From Ochromonas danica (taxonomy: Eukaryota > Sar > Chrysophyceae > Chromulinales > Chromulinaceae), in assembly GCA_015146655.1 (NCBI GenBank), contig VKHL01000166.1, positions 1 through 59,770 of the forward strand: 59,770 bases of DNA, given 5' to 3'. Below the pieces are notes generated by a model, which was not told the DNA's origin, searched no databases, and saw only the letters and a program-made list of their open reading frames with translations. Positions 17,693 through 27,000 of the stretch are shown here, piece after piece. A program made the translations under genes and the position numbers. The first letter of the stretch is position 1; the number at the start of each line of letters is the position of its first letter.

Positions 17693-18346
17693 CTAGTTAT
17701 TGCTGCTGGTAGTTGATGTTGCAGCCGTCTTGACGGCTTGAGCTGCAGCCTCTGCTTCAGCACGGAGCTCTTCTGCTTCTTCTTTCTTCACCTCACAGTA
17801 AGTGCCAATCGAGGAAGAAACTAATGCTGCACTCAAAGAAACCTTATCAGCCACAGGTCCCATCTCAGCTAACGTAGGGAATATATTATACTCTTGGAAG
17901 AAAAATGAGCTGGTCATTCCAGCGATAATTATGATCTGTGCAGCCAAGTCCGACATATCAATCGTTGCCGCAACACCATAGGCTTTGCGAATGAAAGGAT
18001 CATTCTGCATGTTAAATGCTTGCTTGGTATCGTTATACAGAACACGAATGGCAAAATACATGCCAATTAAGGGAATACCAATAGTGGCACGCTTTGCTAA
18101 TCTCCGTACTAAATTACGATTGATAGCTCTTAGAGTGATCTTCCGACCAAATCCTTTCACTCGTTTGCTTTTCAAGATAAGAAGTTCTTCAGGTGTAAGC
18201 ATAGGATGAGTTGGTGAAACTTTTTCTTCTGTTGGCGGAGTGGAGAAGGAACAAGCAAGATGATGGGCAACGTTGGATGTCAACCAACTTCCATCCTTTC
18301 TCAACCTTAACAGACGACACGATCTCAATCCAAGAATAGTGTTCAT
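17693..18346 (-). CDS. Probable mitochondrial membrane protein, unknown family
   Basis: This is an intronless 217-residue protein. The N-terminus (MNTILGLRSCRLLRLRKDG...AHHLACSFSTPP) is Arg-rich and acid-poor, like a mitochondrial presequence, with possible cleavage before STPPTEE. Two membrane-spanning segments are likely: IGIPLIGMYFAIRVLY and DLAAQIIIIAGMTSSFFF. A basic stretch (KSKRVKGFGRKITLRAINRNLVRRLAKRA) precedes the first. The C-terminal tail is a Glu/Ala-rich helix. I do not recognise a family. Its 5' end lies about 190 bp from the inverted duplication. Confidence 0.65.
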   Translation of the reverse strand: MNTILGLRSCRLLRLRKDGSWLTSNVAHHLACSFSTPPTEEKVSPTHPMLTPEELLILKSKRVKGFGRKITLRAINRNLVRRLAKRATIGIPLIGMYFAIRVLYNDTKQAFNMQNDPFIRKAYGVAATIDMSDLAAQIIIIAGMTSSFFFQEYNIFPTLAEMGPVADKVSLSAALVSSSIGTYCEVKKEEAEELRAEAEAAAQAVKTAATSTTSSNN

Positions 18347-18539
18347 TTCCTACCTGGAAAATAGGATGGGATAAGCAAGAACAGAGGATTGATACGGTGC
18401 GGAGACCTTATCGTCAACTGCAAACAATTTCTCTGTTCTCACTTTCCTTTCACGGCAACAGAAACCCGCTTCCGGGATCTCACCCAGAAGAAAGTCCCTC
18501 TAAACTTCAGACCGGTCTATTCCTCGCATGTGCATAGCC

Positions 18540-18602
18540 AATGTGGCTATAATAGAAGTAGCTGATCCTGGTGATGTTTGTATTGAAGATGTTAAACCTT
18601 AA
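18540..18602 (+). pseudogene. 3'-terminal fragment of the Mpv17-family gene
   Basis: The plus strand codes the last 20 residues (NVAIIEVADPGDV...) and stop codon of the gene at 20784-21440, carried along at the outer edge of the left arm. It has no promoter or remaining coding sequence. The intact gene adjoins the right arm, so the right side is the source and the left arm the copy. Confidence 0.9.
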
Positions 18603-18958
18603 ACCCAACAGTCCAGTAACAGAATGAAGCTATGAACCAGTTTTTGCGAAATAATGCTTTTCAAGAAACAAGAACAGAATACTTCAGTTGGGGTTGCAAA
18701 GTGACTTTGCTTAAGGTGTTAAATGGAATGGTGAAGGACATCGTCTGCACTAACGTCATCAGCAAAGATAGTTTGGTGCTTAAAAAGTAGAATACAGGTA
18801 CAAAGGGAAAATGCTTGGCAAACTGCGCGATCCGCACAGAGGCCTCGCTTAATAAGGAAGGTGGGGCGAAAAGGTCAGGTGGGGTTTCGGAAAGCTTGGA
18901 GAAGGAAAGGAAGCAACAGGAATGAGGGAAGGCCAATCAGAACCAGCCACTCAGACGC

Positions 18959-19552
18959 TTAGTTGCCATAGAGGAAAGGAAGACCAGTGATCAAGTGCTC
19001 GCCCTGGTACAGACCGCCAATCAACTGCTGAGAGTCGTGGCGGAGGAGCTCCAAGATGGCCAACATAGCAAGACGGCCGTGGTTCAACTCCTGGTCACGA
19101 GCCTTCTTCAGCTCCTCAGCAGTCTTGCCCTTGCCCTCAGTGTCACCCAACACCAAGTAGCCACGGTAGTCCACAGCACCGATCAAGAAGAAGATCTGGG
19201 CCCAGCCAAGAGCAGGGACAGCCTGGATGGCAGCCACACCGTTGGGGATGGAGTCGAAGGTGATGCCAGGAGCGATCTCGCCAGGGAACTTGAAGATCTC
19301 GGGGACAATGTAGCCGAGGACAGCCAACTGAGCCACACGGCCGTGCTTCAACTCAGACTCACGGTACTGCTCGAAGGTGGCCTGGTCGATGTCCTTGGAC
19401 AGACCAAGAGGATCGAAGAAGCCAGCAGGAGCAGTCACACCAGCCTCGGTCTCGAAGGACATCTTGAGGGAAGAGGAGGTGGCACGGCGAGCCATAGGGG
19501 CGAAGGCAGAGGCGCCAATGAGAGAAGCGATGATAGCAAGAGCACGAAACAT
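18959..19552 (-). CDS. FCP: Fucoxanthin chlorophyll a/c-type light-harvesting protein, copy 1
   Basis: This is an intronless gene of 197 residues. The presequence MFRALAIIASLIGASAFAP has a signal peptide and the ASAF-AP site for transport into a complex plastid, then a short transit stretch up to about residue 32. Two chlorophyll-binding helices with E-x-x-H-G-R are seen: SELKHGRVAQLAVLGY (helix 1) and QELNHGRLAMLAILELL (helix 3). Between them is helix 2, AIQAVPALGWAQIFFLIGAVD. The product would bind chlorophyll a/c and fucoxanthin-type carotenoid in thylakoids. Codons are GC-ending, unlike the neighbouring genes, as expected for an abundant protein. It is identical in sequence to the copy at 19834-20427 and divergently transcribed from it. 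Confidence 0.95.
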   Translation of the reverse strand: MFRALAIIASLIGASAFAPMARRATSSSLKMSFETEAGVTAPAGFFDPLGLSKDIDQATFEQYRESELKHGRVAQLAVLGYIVPEIFKFPGEIAPGITFDSIPNGVAAIQAVPALGWAQIFFLIGAVDYRGYLVLGDTEGKGKTAEELKKARDQELNHGRLAMLAILELLRHDSQQLIGGLYQGEHLITGLPFLYGN

Positions 19553-19833
19553 TTTCTTTTAGTTGGTTGTGGGTTGTTGATCTGATTTGATTGTGTTGGG
19601 ATGAGCAGTTTGATGGTCACGGTGGATGTAGTGCTCAAAGATTGCGGGGCAGTTGATCTTCAAGATCTGCGGCTTCGGAAGCCGATGTCAGCACAGAAAC
19701 GCCTTCTGTAGTCGAACAAACACATTCTTTTTGAGAACAAACGCCTTGCAGCGGTGGATCGTTTGCTTCGGTCTTCTTTGCTCATCCCAACACAATCAAA
19801 TCAGATCAACAACCCACAACCAACTAAAAGAAA
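19553..19833. promoter_or_regulatory. Shared promoter of the divergent antenna genes
   Basis: 281 bp separate the two start codons. The outer 54 bp on each side belong to the duplicated arms (5' leaders). The unique 173-bp core is 19607-19779. It contains two short palindromes, GATCTTCAAGATC (19655-19667) and CGGCTTCGGAAGCCG (19670-19684), close to the axis at 19693. Both genes must draw their promoters from this core. Confidence 0.7.
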
Positions 19834-20848
19834 ATGTTTCGTGCTCTTGCTATCATCGCTTCTCTCATTGGCGCCTCTGCCTTCGCCCCTATGGCTCGCC
19901 GTGCCACCTCCTCTTCCCTCAAGATGTCCTTCGAGACCGAGGCTGGTGTGACTGCTCCTGCTGGCTTCTTCGATCCTCTTGGTCTGTCCAAGGACATCGA
20001 CCAGGCCACCTTCGAGCAGTACCGTGAGTCTGAGTTGAAGCACGGCCGTGTGGCTCAGTTGGCTGTCCTCGGCTACATTGTCCCCGAGATCTTCAAGTTC
20101 CCTGGCGAGATCGCTCCTGGCATCACCTTCGACTCCATCCCCAACGGTGTGGCTGCCATCCAGGCTGTCCCTGCTCTTGGCTGGGCCCAGATCTTCTTCT
20201 TGATCGGTGCTGTGGACTACCGTGGCTACTTGGTGTTGGGTGACACTGAGGGCAAGGGCAAGACTGCTGAGGAGCTGAAGAAGGCTCGTGACCAGGAGTT
20301 GAACCACGGCCGTCTTGCTATGTTGGCCATCTTGGAGCTCCTCCGCCACGACTCTCAGCAGTTGATTGGCGGTCTGTACCAGGGCGAGCACTTGATCACT
20401 GGTCTTCCTTTCCTCTATGGCAACTAAGCGTCTGAGTGGCTGGTTCTGATTGGCCTTCCCTCATTCCTGTTGCTTCCTTTCCTTCTCCAAGCTTTCCGAA
20501 ACCCCACCTGACCTTTTCGCCCCACCTTCCTTATTAAGCGAGGCCTCTGTGCGGATCGCGCAGTTTGCCAAGCATTTTCCCTTTGTACCTGTATTCTACT
20601 TTTTAAGCACCAAACTATCTTTGCTGATGACGTTAGTGCAGACGATGTCCTTCACCATTCCATTTAACACCTTAAGCAAAGTCACTTTGCAACCCCAACT
20701 GAAGTATTCTGTTCTTGTTTCTTGAAAAGCATTATTTCGCAAAAACTGGTTCATAGCTTCATTCTGTTACTGGACTGTTGGGTTTAAGGTTTAACATCTT
20801 CAATACAAACATCACCAGGATCAGCTACTTCTATTATAGCCACATTGG
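19780..20848. repeat. Inverted duplication, right arm (1,069 bp)
   Basis: This is the mirror of 18538-19606. Its outer end falls inside the intact Mpv17-family gene, so it represents the original locus. Confidence 0.92.
19834..20427 (+). CDS. FCP: Fucoxanthin chlorophyll a/c-type light-harvesting protein, copy 2
   Basis: It encodes the same 197 residues as the copy at 18959-19552, with the same plastid presequence and helices. It sits in the arm joined to the intact Mpv17-family gene and is therefore probably the parental copy. The convergent neighbour's stop codon is 357 bp downstream. Confidence 0.95.
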   Translation: MFRALAIIASLIGASAFAPMARRATSSSLKMSFETEAGVTAPAGFFDPLGLSKDIDQATFEQYRESELKHGRVAQLAVLGYIVPEIFKFPGEIAPGITFDSIPNGVAAIQAVPALGWAQIFFLIGAVDYRGYLVLGDTEGKGKTAEELKKARDQELNHGRLAMLAILELLRHDSQQLIGGLYQGEHLITGLPFLYGN

Positions 20849-21440
20849 ATGATGTTGTTGATACGTATGCCAGGTAAGTTTGCCATAACAGTTGGATGAA
20901 GGAGGTCCAGACTGGTCTGAAGTTTAGAGGGATGTAGCGGAAGTTGATGGCATTAGCCACAGGCCATAAGGCACAATCTGCCAGCCAGGTGTTAACTAGA
21001 CTATGTTTCAACTTATTCACCAAAGCTTCGCAGAAGTCATTCAAACTGTGGTTTCGTATTGCACAGAAGAATGCAAAGTAAGACGAGATCATTAGTGGTG
21101 CGTAGACCACTTGATCAGCCAATACCTTCAAAATGACACCTTTCTTGCTTGTCATAGAACTGCCAAGAGCTCGATCTAAATATCTATACCAATTCGATAG
21201 AAACACACCATTGCTCACAAAACCTAAACAACCCACTTGTGCTGATTGAAGGAGACGAATACCTTCCCCATGAGGATGTCGTTTCTGGTGCAATCCTTGG
21301 GCGATCACATCACCTAAGGCATACATACAAAACCCTGTACATGCGCTTCCTAGCTTGGGATTCTGATCCATCCATTGCCTCCAGGCTTTTCCGAAACGAA
21401 TGAATGGAGCAGTCATTTGATGTGTGTGGATTGGCTTCAT
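20784..21440 (-). CDS. Mpv17/PMP22-family membrane protein
   Basis: This is an intronless gene of 218 residues. The family pattern is clear: an N-terminal W-x-x-W-M-x-Q-N-P segment, GDVIAQGL after the first hydrophobic helix, LADQVVYAPLMISSYF, then the hallmark ALWPVANAINFRYIPLNFRP (W-P-x-x-x-x-x-N-F-x-x-x-P-x-x-x-R). Members are four-helix proteins of peroxisomal, mitochondrial inner or plastid membranes, thought to form channels. The basic, non-acidic N-terminus may direct it to mitochondria. The last 21 codons lie within the inverted duplication and are repeated at 18540-18602. Confidence 0.92.
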   Translation of the reverse strand: MKPIHTHQMTAPFIRFGKAWRQWMDQNPKLGSACTGFCMYALGDVIAQGLHQKRHPHGEGIRLLQSAQVGCLGFVSNGVFLSNWYRYLDRALGSSMTSKKGVILKVLADQVVYAPLMISSYFAFFCAIRNHSLNDFCEALVNKLKHSLVNTWLADCALWPVANAINFRYIPLNFRPVWTSFIQLLWQTYLAYVSTTSSNVAIIEVADPGDVCIEDVKP

Positions 21441-21577
21441 TGTTGCTAAAACCAGTCAAAATGTGGTGTGCTTTTGACATTTTACCAACAACAGAGCAGC
21501 TAAACCCGGAATTCCGGAAATTCGAACATTACCTGGATTAACTTCACGCCTAGAGCAACCCGTTGCCTTGCAATGAT

Positions 21578-23677
21578 ATGAAGAGTATGTTTTTGGCAAC
21601 TTTCTTTGGGTTATTTGTCTTTATTGCTTCTTTCATAAGTCCAGCGTTGTCCAATATCTCTTATAATCTCACAACCAATGGGCAACGTCAACTCTTTTGG
21701 TCTAAGCTACGAGTTACTAAAGGCAAGAATGTTCTGATTGAAGTTCCAGCTGGGGAGATCTCTTCAGGACGTTTATTAGGAATATTGGGACCTTCAGGTA
21801 GTGGTAAATCGACTTTTTTGCGCACTGTAGGATCCAGATTATCATCAGGTCTTAAAGTTTCTGGTAGCATTTCTGTGAGAGAAGGTAGTGAAAGGAAGAG
21901 AACAATTGAAGAAGATGAAATTGCCTTTGTTCATCAAGATGACAGCTTTTTTGCCATGTTGACAGTACGAGAAACTTTAACTTTAGCTTTGAAGTTACGG
22001 AAGAACTCTGACAATTTGTATCGTATGATGGGTTCTAGTCAACGAAGTGATGACACAGTCATAAGAGATGTGATCACTTTAATGGGTCTGACAAAAGTTG
22101 CAGATAATCCAGTTGGTAGTGTAGGGAGTGGAGATCATAGCCATGGAATAAGTGGAGGGGAAAGAAAAAGACTGTCTGTAGCGTCTGAGTTGTTAGGCAA
22201 TCCTCTGTTGTTGATCGCTGACGAGCCAACATCTGGTCTTGATTCTTTCCAAGCATTGCAAGTGGTTACTATCCTACGTGAAGTAGCAGTTGATAAAGGA
22301 TTGATTAGTATAGTGACAATACATCAGCCTAGATCGAGTATCTGGACTCTCTTCGATGATATCATGCTGTTGGCTCCTAACGGTAAAGTTGTTTATCATG
22401 GGCCAAGAGAACAAGCCATTGACTATTTTTCTGGCCTCGGCTTTTCTTGCCCCAACAATACTAACCCGGCCGAATATCTTATTGACTTGGTATCCGTGGA
22501 TACTACCAGCTGGAAGGCTACTGAGGAGTCATTACAGAGAATAGAATATCTCACAGGAGTATTTCTGGGTCAGACAAACGGAATCTCACAGCTAGCTCTA
22601 TTAGATACCCCTCCAACGAAGGAGACAAGCCTTTATCCGTCCCAAAAGTGGGTCAGACAAGGTGGTAATAGTCTGGAGAGACTGTGGAGGTCTTTGAAGA
22701 GATGCACATTACTATTTCAGAGAGCAGCAAAACAAACCGTGCGTGATAGCAAGGTCAATATAGTTCGGGTTGGCGTTTCAGCCTTATTGGCTGTAGTAGT
22801 GAGTTCTGTGTACGGTTATCAGGGAAAGAGTATTACTCCTGATACTATTTCAAGTCGAGTCAACATTATTGCTCAAGGAATTATCAACGTTGCAATGCTT
22901 TCAATGATCAAAACGCTTCAATTATTCAAGAAAGAGCGTAGTGTGATTGATCGCGAGCGTTCTCAGCGTGAGTATTGTGCATGGGAGTATCTTTTTGCAA
23001 AAGCAACCGCTGAGTTACCACTAGATGCTCTAGTAGCTGCTGTTTTTGGGATTGTGCTGTATAAACGCGCAGAAATGAGTTGCCCTCAGAATATATTCAT
23101 TGGCACTCTTTCTTTACTGGCTGCCTCTTGTTCTTCCCTTGGTTTGGCTGTTGGAGCGTTGGCACCTTCTGGTGACGTTGCCTTGGCTTTGGGTCCGGCT
23201 CTCATGGTTGTCTACGTAATAATGGGGGCCATTGGGCCTGCTGGACTCGGAATAGCTTCTCTTCCATCTTTACTACGCCCTTTTCGATATTTTAGCCCTA
23301 TCAAATGGGCTTGTGAAGCACTCTGTTGCGCAGAGTTCGAAGGGAAGGTATTTGATTTCACCAAAGCCATAGCGGACGCTTCAACTTCCAATGGAATAGG
23401 TCGATTCATCGGAAACACTGCGGTCAAAGGAGCTGTGTTGGTTGGCAAGGTGTTGCGACCGATTGTTACAAGACTACCAGGTGTGAAGACCCTCAGTCGG
23501 ATTGTTGTCCGCCTCCTCGTCCATCCTGGTGATGAAACAGATGGTGATCGCATAATAAAAACACTGGGAATAGCTGGAGCTAATTATCAATTGAGTATGG
23601 GCGTCTTATGGAAGATGCTAGTCTCCCATTTGGGTCTCGCATTGCTAGGTTTGATGCTATCCAAATCGAAAGAATAA
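21578..23677 (+). CDS. ABCG: ABCG-type half transporter
   Basis: This is an intronless gene of 699 residues from ATG 21578. It has a hydrophobic N-terminal segment (MFLATFFGLFVFIASFISPA), likely a signal peptide or anchor. Then the nucleotide-binding domain has Walker A GPSGSGKST (about residue 71), signature ISGGERKRLS (about 191), Walker B LLLIADEPTSGLD (about 210) and a switch His in TIHQPRSS. The membrane domain starts about residue 390. This ABC-then-membrane order defines ABCG (White/WBC) half transporters, which work as dimers exporting lipids, sterols or other hydrophobic compounds. Between the last two membrane segments lies a long loop (about 600-675, KVLRPIVTRLPGVKT...). The substrate cannot be predicted. 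Confidence 0.92.
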   Translation: MKSMFLATFFGLFVFIASFISPALSNISYNLTTNGQRQLFWSKLRVTKGKNVLIEVPAGEISSGRLLGILGPSGSGKSTFLRTVGSRLSSGLKVSGSISVREGSERKRTIEEDEIAFVHQDDSFFAMLTVRETLTLALKLRKNSDNLYRMMGSSQRSDDTVIRDVITLMGLTKVADNPVGSVGSGDHSHGISGGERKRLSVASELLGNPLLLIADEPTSGLDSFQALQVVTILREVAVDKGLISIVTIHQPRSSIWTLFDDIMLLAPNGKVVYHGPREQAIDYFSGLGFSCPNNTNPAEYLIDLVSVDTTSWKATEESLQRIEYLTGVFLGQTNGISQLALLDTPPTKETSLYPSQKWVRQGGNSLERLWRSLKRCTLLFQRAAKQTVRDSKVNIVRVGVSALLAVVVSSVYGYQGKSITPDTISSRVNIIAQGIINVAMLSMIKTLQLFKKERSVIDRERSQREYCAWEYLFAKATAELPLDALVAAVFGIVLYKRAEMSCPQNIFIGTLSLLAASCSSLGLAVGALAPSGDVALALGPALMVVYVIMGAIGPAGLGIASLPSLLRPFRYFSPIKWACEALCCAEFEGKVFDFTKAIADASTSNGIGRFIGNTAVKGAVLVGKVLRPIVTRLPGVKTLSRIVVRLLVHPGDETDGDRIIKTLGIAGANYQLSMGVLWKMLVSHLGLALLGLMLSKSKE

Positions 23678-24062
23678 CTTATTTAATACCTCCTAATGTG
23701 CATAGATACTAAAATCCCAATTAATAGGCGATGATTTTGCATTTAAAGCTTGTAAGCTCTTCATAAAGCAATGAGTGGAGTACCCCATACTCAATGGTAG
23801 AAAGTTACTTGATAACTTAAGAAAGTTAATGATAACTTAAAATGCGAAATGTGAATTATTGAAGCACTTGTTATCAAATCATGTTGTTTGTACAATAGTT
23901 TGGGTGGGCCAACAACGGGTTTTTGTGTGTGTTTTTGGAGATGAAACGGCTGTTTCAGATGGACTCACCACTGTGCCAACACTGACAAGAGATTGCTAAC
24001 AATCAATCAAATCTACACTACAACCTCTTGGATATATTACTAATTAATGACTATCATCTATC
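23678..24062. other. Intergenic, dynein promoter region
   Basis: These 385 bp are AT-rich, with a near-tandem repeat GATAACTTAAGAAAGTTA/GATAACTTAAAATGCG at about 23811-23845. No gene is seen. Confidence 0.4.
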
Positions 24063-27000
24063 ATGTCTTTGCTAGAACGACATCGATATATGATAAGCCG
24101 CTTAGCGGAAGCATTTGAATTTGTTGAAGAAACAGAGATTGAGAGAATGCTTCAACAACCAGACTGTCTACGCGCAGTAAATCAATTCTTTAAAGCAGAT
24201 GGTCCTAACAAAATTCTAGTTGCTATTGAACCTATCAATATTACTCCTATTAATACTTCAAGAAATAATAGTAGTGATGAAGTGGAACCTGTTCTCACTC
24301 ATCGACTTCGCATCTTTTCAGATGAGATTGATTATATCCCTCATACTACCGTATACTTTATGAAGAATCGTAAAGGCAAGGAAGGTACATTCGATTATGC
24401 AGTAGACCCTACAAAAGTCAATGATGGTACACTGTCATTTGGTGTTCTGCGTGCTCCACTGGAATCGCTCGAAGCCATCATGCGCTGTGTCTACAAGCCT
24501 ATTATTCAAAACATGACTGGTGAAGCATGGGGTAAAGCAAGTGATGAACATAAGGCTGAACTACTATCAAGCATGGATGTTTTCACGAAAGGTTTGCAAG
24601 AATCCATTCGATCTATTAGTGGTGGGTTGGAACTCAGAAGACCAGACGAGAAAATTGGTAAGGTGAACCAAATAAATGTCACGTGTTTCTTGTTTAATAC
24701 ACTTCTTATGATTGTTTAGAGTCTCTTGGTAGTGCAGCTGCTGGTGATCCAGCATTAGTCAATCAATCTCTCAACCTTTTACAGGAATGGTGCATTAAAA
24801 TTGAGAAATACCTGGATGATAGTGATCGTTCTCGTTGGGAGACACCTGATTCTGGTCCTGATACAGAGTTAAGTTATTGGAGAAATCGTACACAACGTCT
24901 AACATCAATCACAGAACAGTTAAAGAGTAAAGGAGTTAAAGGTGTGATTTCCATCCTCACCGCGGCACCACGCTTCTCTGAGAATAATGCTTATATTGAC
25001 TTTCAAAGAGTATCCTCCTTATTAAACCAATGGAAAGAGATTGATGTCCAAATTACAGAGGCAGCGAATGAAGCGAAGGATAATGTAAAGTATCTCACTA
25101 CCATAGAGCGGTTCTTTGATCCTCTTTATGGAGATGATCCTGCTTTAATCATTGATTCTTTACCTGCTCTAATTAATGGTATTAAGATGATACATACTAT
25201 TGCTCGATATTATGGAACAACTGATCGTGTCACTAAATTGTTTATGAAGATCACCAATCAAATGATAACCACGTGCAAGTTAAGTGTGAATGGAAAAGAT
25301 ATTCCAGATAAGATCTGGGAGAAGGATTTACCTATGTTATTAGGTACCATTGAGAAATGTCTTCAGTTGAATGAGCAATATCAAGAACAATATCGTACTA
25401 CCAAGGAGAAGTTAATGTTAAATCCTAAAGGACGACAATTTGATTTTAGTGAGACACAGATATTTGGTCGATTTGATTTGTTCTGTCGGAGATTGATTAA
25501 ACTGATGGATATGTTTAGTACCATTCAACAATTTCGATCACTGGAAGAGCATCGATTTGAAGGTTTAGATCCTCTTTTAGATGCTTTCAAGGAAGTTGTA
25601 CAAAATTTTCGTGCTAAAGGACATGATCTCTTAGATTATCAAGTTAATAAATTTGATCGTGATTATGTTGATTTCAATGTGAAAATGAATGAATTGGAAT
25701 TAACCTTACAACAATTTATTAATCGTTCTTTTGAGAATATTAATAGTATTGAACAATCTCTTAACTTGTTGAAGAATTATCAATCTATACTTCATCGTGA
25801 AAATCTACGTGCTGATTTAGATTCTAAACTATCTGTGATTTTCAATAATTATGGTCAAGAATTAGTTGAAATAGAACAGATCTATGAACAGAATAAGCAT
25901 AGTCCTCCTATTGCTCGTAATATGCCACCAGTGGCTGGGAACATTACCTGGGCAAGACATCTATTACGTAAGATTGAAGATCCTATGGTAAAATTCCAAG
26001 GAAATGCGTCAATCTTATCCACGAAAGAATCGAAAAAGATTATTCGAACATATAATAAAGTTGCTAAGACATTAATTGCTTTTGAATATCTATGGTATGA
26101 AGCATGGTGTTCTAGTATTGAAACTGCGAAAGCAGGTCTTCAAGCAACTTTGATTATTCGACATGAAAAATCAGGCAAAATTTATGTGAATTTTGACCCT
26201 GAAATTTTCCAACTTCTTCGTGAAGCGAAATGTTTAGTGAAATTAGATATTGCAATTCCTGAATCTGCTAAACTTATTCTATTACAAGAAGAAACATTTA
26301 AAGCTTATTATAATGATCTTAAGTTTATGTTAGCAGAGTATGAACGTATTACAGATCGTATCATTCCTGTAACGACACGATTACTGGCTCCTTTCTTGAA
26401 GACTTTAGAATTGAAATTACGTCCTGGATTAGTCTCATTAACTTGGACTTCTCTCAATATTGATCAATATAAAGCTAGCATTTACGCTGGATTAAAGAGA
26501 TTAGAAGAGATGGTAATGAAGATTAATGATATTGTAGAGAATCGAATTCAAAAGAATTTGAAACAGATTAGTCGTACTGTCCTTGTCTCCCTTCCTAATG
26601 AACGTGCTGTGACATTAGAAGAATTTGTTCAAATGCAAGAATTAAGTGTGAAGAGTAGTACACATCAACTATCGATGAGAAACTTAGAGATTGAACATGC
26701 TGTAGAAGATCTGATTTCTATCATTTATTCTTCACAAATTGATTCTTCCATCTCACCTGTTCCACCTGAAGATGTGGAAGAAGTACATAATCATTTTAGT
26801 CATATGACTTATCAAGCTTATTTAAATGGTGTGAAAACATCGTTAAATTTATTGAAAAAGAAAACTTGTTATCGTGTTGGACAGATTAAAGTTGAACCAT
26901 TCTTTGAAGTTGATGTACAATTATCAGTTCCTTCTGTACGACTTTCACCTTCTTTAGATGAAATACAAGCAGCTATTAATCTTTCTGCTGTAGCTGTGTT

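Larger units (their letters stand above)
18538..19606. repeat. Inverted duplication, left arm (1,069 bp)
   Basis: It reads as the exact reverse complement of 19780-20848 in every stretch I compared: both outer ends, the 3' flanks, 5' leaders and the full coding frames, whose translations are identical on both strands. Coordinates mirror about 19693. It contains one antenna gene and the last 21 codons of the Mpv17-family gene. Confidence 0.92.

Noticed and set aside
18995-19585. 196-codon frame antisense to antenna copy 1 (and its mirror at 19801-20391)
   Set aside because: It arises because GC-ending codons of the antenna gene leave the opposite strand free of stops. Sequence is low-complexity and has no homology.
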